NCBI GenBank assembly: GCA_025786725.1
Contig: JAHLTZ010000014.1
Coordinates: forward strand, 496,001-560,000
DNA: 64,000 nt
Source of the DNA: Syncephalis fuscata
Lineage: Eukaryota; Zoopagomycota; Zoopagomycetes; Zoopagales; Piptocephalidaceae
Direction: 5' to 3'
The position numbers and the translations under genes were made by a program. Shown piece after piece: positions 59,369-64,000 of the stretch (positions within the stretch are counted from its first letter, which is position 1; every line of letters starts with the position of its first letter). The notes beneath the pieces are model-generated. The model saw only the letters and a list, made by a program, of their open reading frames with translations, had not been told where the DNA came from and did not search any database.

Positions 59369-59736
59369 AAATGTTAACTAATTCCGCTCATCTGGATTAA
59401 ATGTTTCAGGGGGGAGGCGTGGTGGCCTAAACGGTCAACGCGTCTTCCCTAAAGTAGGAAAATGTTGGTTCGCCTAGTTCGAATCTTGTTTTCAGGAAAT
59501 GCGTGATGGGATCCTTCCGTAGAAGAAATGGTCGATATTCCAACACGTGAGGAGAGCCACCAACGGTTTCAGTTGTAGATGGCAGGTTCTGCGTTGCGCG
59601 CGGATAGGTTCGAAATGAACCGTCTATTCTCCTAGGGGTGGCAGACAAATGCTGCAAATGCGCGGTTAGGTCCTACGGACCGTTGTCTCACTTAAGCTAA
59701 TAAATCCAAATCCAAATGTTAACTAATTCCGCTCAT
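59369..59736 (+). mobile_element. tRNA-derived SINE with 23-bp target-site duplication
   Basis: The element spans about 59392-59713. Its head GGGAGGCGTGGTGGCCTAAA continues CGGTCAACGCGTC and resembles a class II (Ser/Leu-type) tRNA: A-box TGGCCTAAACGG near 59421, B-box AGTTCGAATCT near 59478. A unique body of about 200 bases follows and the 3' end is the short tandem tail AATCCAAATCCAAATG. An identical 23-base sequence (starting AAATGTTAACTA, ending TTCCGCTCAT) stands at 59369-59391 and 59714-59736, directly flanking it. No protein is coded; a partner LINE is not in the window. The perfect duplication means a recent insertion. Confidence 0.8.
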
Positions 59737-60606
59737 TGATCATGCATATATGCTCAATAATTTAAACATAACTAATCGTCATTTCACACCGTATATTATT
59801 TATAGTGTATAATATTTTATTGTCTAATAGTTACGCGCTAGCTATTGCAATTGTCCTTTTTGTTCTAGCTCTATTATTAAGAAAGTTTGACTAATGTCGG
59901 TCATCTGCTCATGCATATATGTTCAATAACTTTAACATTGTTAATCTCGTTTAATATTGCATATTCATTATAGTATTTATTGTTTTATTATATATTGGCC
60001 ATACGCTGTCTATAACCGTTGTCGGTATGGTCCCAACTCTTTAATTAATAAAAATTGACATATCGCACTTAGTTTGTTCACTGAGTTATATTGGTAGAAC
60101 AAATGATATGAATATGAACGGAGTTATGTTTTATTAAGATTATTTATAAACAAACTAGATCATGTCAATTAGTTATGATTTTAATGCTACTCAAGCAAAA
60201 TGACGGGTATATATAGTAATAACACATACTATGATTATATATGCATACTATATAATTAATCTATAATGATGAGTGTTTGATAACTGATGTCACTCACCAT
60301 CCATCGTCATGTTCAATAGATTAAGTGTTATTAAAAATAGTCATTTAACCACCAAGTTATACTAAACAGTTAATAAATGTTTATAAAACGGTAATGATAA
60401 CAATAATGTGAAATGACACAACATGTTATATTAGTGCAATAACTATTTTATTGTTTAATAATAACATCAAAGTTATAGCACTGGTATTTACACTCGTAGT
60501 ATTTTATTTAATTAGCAAAATATAATATATATGATATTATAATCTTTATTTTGTATAAAGCATGTACCAGTGAATAGTAGCCTGATACATACCATCACAA
60601 TATGAC

Positions 60607-62061
60607 TTAAAGCTTGCTATGTTGTATAGTTGTCATTGGCAGTTGACGAATACGTTTTTGAATACGAGCAACCTTACCCTTAATTTCAAAGTCCAATTGA
60701 TGAACAGACTTGCTTGAATTGAACGATTGCTTATTAAATTCAGAGTGGCGCCAATCTTCTTGTAATACAGCGCAAAAAGTTTTGTCTGATAAGTGGTGGA
60801 ATTCCGGTGAATAGGTAGGAATTGGTCGTGCATTTAGTTGTCGTTCAATATCAGTTATTTTGGATATTTGGCTAAGTTCTTCAAGCATACACCATTGAGG
60901 TGGCATAAGATTAAGACGCCCCGTAGGATACTCAGTTAACGCTTCTTTGGGTGTGTACCAAGCACTTGCAACCGTCTCGCCACCATCATGATATTGTCGC
61001 GAGGTCACTGTGTTTTTATCAACATCTGTCGATTCAATACAGGATGCCGAGTCAAATACACCCAACTGACGTGACTCCGTCTCATTCAGGGCAATAAGAT
61101 AGAATCGCGTGTCAAATCGACGCTTTTCAATCTTGGGTGTAATCCATCGCTGGAAACAAACGAGTCGATCAACAGCTGGTTTTAATTGATGCTCTTTACA
61201 AATATTAAAAAAAGCTTGTGGGTCTGCGTAAACCTGGTTAAAATAAATCAAATACATTACATTATAGTGTGATTAATACAGATAACTAGTATAATGATGG
61301 AATGCACTAAATATACCTCTTTTCTCCATTCAACTAGTTGCTCATCGGAAAATCGACCAGCAATCGATGGTTCAGTAATTAGAATGCCTGATTCTTCAAA
61401 TGTTTCACGTAAAGCACAAATACGATATGCCAAATCCATAGCGTCTGTTATCTTTGACGTAGTCATTAATGCTGACCAGTTGTCATGCTGATCGGCCAGT
61501 TCCATAGCACCACCTAGACACTGTGTTATTATCAGTTAGTCAACCAGTTGATTGACTATTTACCTGGAAAGGCATGCATATTGCTAAACGCACCACGCGC
61601 CGATCTATAGCCATTAGGTCAATATTGACATTAAAATGGTCATTTGCTAAATACTTGCCGTTTTAACATTAAAATACGATAGTTTGTCTCTATGGTTGAT
61701 GAATGGTAAGTCTTGTTCTGCCAGGGTGCAGCAATCAATAGTCTAGGTGCATATTTAAATGCGTCATTATAATTCATATTAACATTATTATTGTTGAGTA
61801 ATTGACAAGGATAGTAATAATGCAGCCTGTACATCAAACTTACGAGGCCGATGGTCGTGGCAATGGAGCCTTTGTCGTGTCAATTGTACTAGACGACATG
61901 TTAGGAATATAGATAATACCGCGTAAAAATGTTAAAAATGGCTTTGCTGGACGAGTAGCAATAAAGGGAGACAATAGTGAATGTGTTAGCAAGGGACGAG
62001 AGATGCAGTTAGTAATAGCAGCGCGACAATGAACAGTCCTGGGTCCGATAGTTGTCCACAT
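60607..62061 (-). CDS. NUDT19-like Nudix hydrolase, probable acyl-CoA/CoA diphosphatase
   Basis: The N terminus (MWTTIGPRTVHCRAAITNCI, no acidic residues for over 50 positions) looks like a mitochondrial presequence; an internal ATG at about 61899 would give a form starting MSSSTIDTTKAPLPRPSAS. The Nudix part includes SARGAFSNMHAFPGGAMELA, and the Nudix box ends RETFEESGILI with the REx2EE metal-binding core present. After an intron near 61257-61300 come FQRWITPKIEKRRFDTRFYL and LNLMPPQWCMLEELS, as in NUDT19-type enzymes. The C terminus is IQHSKL, a canonical type 1 peroxisomal signal. Known relatives cleave CoA and its esters in peroxisomes or mitochondria. Exons are split near 61510-61565 and again between 61580 and 61840, where the reading is less certain. 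Confidence 0.87.
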
Positions 62062-62403
62062 GAGAAAACGGCAATATATAGAGAGAGTAAACTAGGATAT
62101 ATAAGAAAGAGCAAGTACGTGTGGGGAATTAACCAATATTTCCACGCCTACGGGTCATATTACATCCGACCATTGTAATTAGAAATGTATGCGTGTAACC
62201 ATTACTAGATTTACTTTGGTCTTGCATCTCCATATTTTTGAGTCATAATGAAAACCAATGAGACATTTTTCGTTATATGATGATACTTCATTATCGTCAA
62301 CTGGTTAAATAGAGCTAACTTTATGGATTAATAATTTAGAACAAGCATACGTTATTAAATATTTGTTGATTTGTCTTCGTTATTAGTTATTTCTCTTACA
62401 AAT
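62062..62403. promoter_or_regulatory. Divergent promoter region
   Basis: A 342-bp region between the Nudix gene start and the ATG at 62404 on the other strand. TATATAGAGAGAG (62077-62090) lies near the Nudix start on the minus side. No specific operator is recognised. Confidence 0.4.
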
Positions 62404-63307
62404 ATGACTGTACGTAAAAATAGCGGAAAGGTATGTTTTACACTAAATATTAATAATAAATATTATTATTTACACTGTGCATTATTTTAGCCGATGGCGG
62501 CTGGTAGCTCTGCAATCTCGTGTTCATCCGATGTGGCTTCACGTAAAAAAAATTGTTCATCCGACAAGCCAGTGTATGTCAATATTCCTACATCCACTGT
62601 AACACGTAAAACTTCACCACAAAATGACAATCTATCTCATATGAAAGTGTCGACCAACTACAGTACATCCGATGGATCAAGTGACATTCTAGCCTACAAT
62701 GACTATCTGCCTTATAAGTTTCATACTATCCAGACGCATCAACGTTCTCGCCCAGTCTTATCGCTCGTATTGCGGATCAATATATGATCGACAAGAAAGA
62801 TCAATGGGAAACATTTCGGTAATATTAGCTTGTTTTACTAATTATGCCATTGTATTAACACTGTTCATTACACTTTATATATTTTATATAGAATGCCCAT
62901 ACTTGAAATGTCTGCTCAAGACATTTATTTAGAAGAGCGCCATACACGCCATGCACTGCGCTTAGATCTGGTGCTATTTGAAAAGGTATGGAATCCGAAT
63001 AGCTAGCTAGCACGTTGACATGCTAATTCGCCACTAAACTTAATAGAATTTATCGATTTCCCTCCATCAGCTTTATCATCTACAATTCACTAATTATATG
63101 GATGTTCAGAAGATGTGTGATCAATATCTATCTGAACAGTTAACAAGACTATTTGCGATCGAATGGAAGATTGATTTGCTCAGCCAACCCAGTGTAGGTA
63201 GAGCAAATAACGCTTATCATCGATACTGATATAAAATACAGGCACCTACACCGCGTGATTCGCTGTTGGATACAGCATTTGGCAACATGGAATATCCAAG
63301 CTATTGA
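62404..63307 (+). CDS. Unrecognised protein of about 230 residues
   Basis: Starts MTVRKNSGK, intron 62431-62491, then a Ser/Lys-rich stretch (KPMAAGSSAISCSSDVASRK). The conserved-looking part begins ILAYNDYLPYKFHTIQTHQR and, after one missing base near 62745, continues FSPSLIARIADQYMIDKK and DQWETFR. After intron 62809-62890 comes MPILEMSAQDIYLEERHTRH with ALRLDLVLFEK, then after another intron LYHLQFTNYMDVQKMCDQYL and RLFAIEWKIDLLSQPS, ending TAFGNMEYPSY with TGA at 63305-63307. The two helical blocks suggest an all-alpha scaffold or complex subunit. I do not recognise the family. Splice junctions keep the frame, which supports it as a real gene. Confidence 0.65.
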
Positions 63308-63835
63308 TCTATAATCTAGTAGAATAAAAAAGGGAATTGTAATACAAAGGTGTTGCTGGTGTAGTAACAGTAGTAGTAGGCTAATATTTACTTTGATTTC
63401 CCCAAAGCAGCAAATCTTTTTACTCAATCAATTGTAATGATTTGAATAGTTGAATTATGTTTAAATGCCATCTACAATAAACACTAATGTTAGTACATTA
63501 CATTACCATTTTCATAAAATAAAATGTAACGGAGCATTGTATCGCTAGCTGCTATTTTAAACATTTAAATAAATAATGTAACATACTATTTGATTCCATT
63601 GAAATGTTTGAGGTTGATCATTGTTGTTGTTGGCCATGTGTAGAAAGGTTGATCAAATATTAATAAAAGCCATTGATTGCAATTCCATAACGTTCCGCAG
63701 CTGTTATTGTTGTTACTATGACAGTGTGGTTTCTTGCATCTAAATGGTCTGTTCTATTTTACAATCTTCTAATGTTGCATTTTGGGCAGATTTACGCTGT
63801 AAGATACTCGCCTATGGTGACAAAAGGTAGAATGA
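63308..63835. other. Spacer holding dispersed repeat copy 2
   Basis: Between two convergent genes. It holds repeat copy 2 (see separate entry); the rest is AT-rich 3' sequence. No gene is seen; a frame 63149-63427 overlaps a real exon and is rejected. Confidence 0.5.
63555..63805. repeat. Dispersed repeat, copy 2
   Basis: Matches 44485-44740 in direct orientation. It lies just beyond the stop codon of the minus-strand gene at the right edge, so it is probably the 3' UTR and downstream flank of that gene, and copy 1 an old duplicate of it. Confidence 0.7.
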
Positions 63836-64000
63836 TTAGCATTTCTGATGTTCACCATTTTCTTGAGCATTTTTGATATCAACTTGGTAGGCGCAGTTTA
63901 TTTGCCGACCACTGATCAAGCAAATGGCCTCCCCATATGCAATAATGATAGGTTGAGTGTCTTCACCAGGAAGATCTTGTGGCGGCAGTTGTAACCAGAA
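63836..64000 (-). CDS. C-terminal end of an unidentified gene, cut by the window edge
   Basis: On the minus strand an open frame enters from the right edge and ends with TAA at 63836-63838. It reads FWLQLPPQDLPGEDTQPIII followed by AYGEAICLISGRQINCAYQV and closes KNAQENGEHQKC. The composition and lack of stops mark it as coding. I do not recognise the family. The dispersed repeat starts about 30 bases past the stop. Confidence 0.6.
   Translation of the reverse strand, partial: FWLQLPPQDLPGEDTQPIIIAYGEAICLISGRQINCAYQVDIKNAQENGEHQKC

Larger units (their letters stand above)
55235..60606. other. Gene-poor repeat island
   Basis: About 5.4 kb between the E3 ligase start and the Nudix gene end, with no conserved gene. 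It contains inverted arms (about 55530-55775 and 58985-59272), a duplicated signal-peptide-like segment (56240-56560), a 43-bp minisatellite (57125-57800), a 14-bp minisatellite (58327-58768), a TAA/AAT microsatellite (58858-58887), a SINE (59392-59713) and diverged tandem copies after it (59731-60060). Each is described separately. Plain AT-rich DNA fills the rest. Confidence 0.7.

Noticed and set aside
59427-59657. 76-codon minus-strand frame
   Set aside because: Lies inside the SINE, which is a non-coding element with its own tRNA-like head.

Overview
This window is a piece of a eukaryotic nuclear genome, most likely from an early-diverging (non-Dikarya) fungus. The seen evidence is: AT-rich intergenic DNA; genes with several short introns (about 50-100 nt) that start GTAAGT/GTATGT and end TAATAG/TTAG with a CTAAC/CTAAT branch-like motif just upstream; and fungal housekeeping genes such as a Pmt4-type protein O-mannosyltransferase, a Cbp3-type complex III chaperone, a Nop8/NOL8 nucleolar protein and Prp4. 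Lineage beyond that is inference. A WNK kinase, a LEUNIG-type LUFS-WD40 corepressor and a Phafin-type PH-FYVE protein together suit a zygomycete-grade fungus better than a yeast or filamentous ascomycete.

Layout. 0-21 kb: the N-terminal end of an unidentified minus-strand gene at the left edge; a long LUFS-WD40 corepressor (+); a histidine phosphatase (-); a decayed F-box/WD-like gene; a VAP-type MSP-domain protein (+); then a minus-strand run of a PH-FYVE protein, Cbp3 and a seven-membrane-span protein. 21-26 kb: AT-rich DNA with one weak gene and a secreted kinase-like gene (+). 26-36 kb: WNK kinase (-) and a bHLH factor (+). 36-43 kb: two more secreted kinase-like genes in tandem (-), an intact orphan retroelement-type Gag gene (-), and a signal-peptide exon followed by a striking tandem array of 80-nt intron-like units separated by single 3-nt spacers. 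44.5-55 kb: a conserved block of Nop8 (+), Prp4 (-), Pmt4 (+) and a UBE3D-type E3 ligase (-). 55.4-60.4 kb: a repeat island with long inverted arms, two minisatellites and a tRNA-derived SINE with target-site duplications. 60.6-64 kb: a NUDT19-like Nudix hydrolase (-) with both a presequence-like N terminus and a C-terminal SKL, an unrecognised gene (+), and the 3' end of another gene (-).

Two features colour everything. First, the three secreted proteins (A 24.06-25.23 kb, B 36.56-38.08 kb, C 38.42-39.52 kb) are diverged members of one family: signal peptide plus degenerate kinase fold in which the strand-3 lysine is absent; they may be effectors (inference). Second, nearly every conserved gene has points where the reading frame resumes one base early, almost always as if one base were missing. 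This looks like residual sequencing/assembly deletions rather than biology, so gene models were joined across them on protein continuity. Exon limits are read by eye; start codons are given where an ATG is visible.
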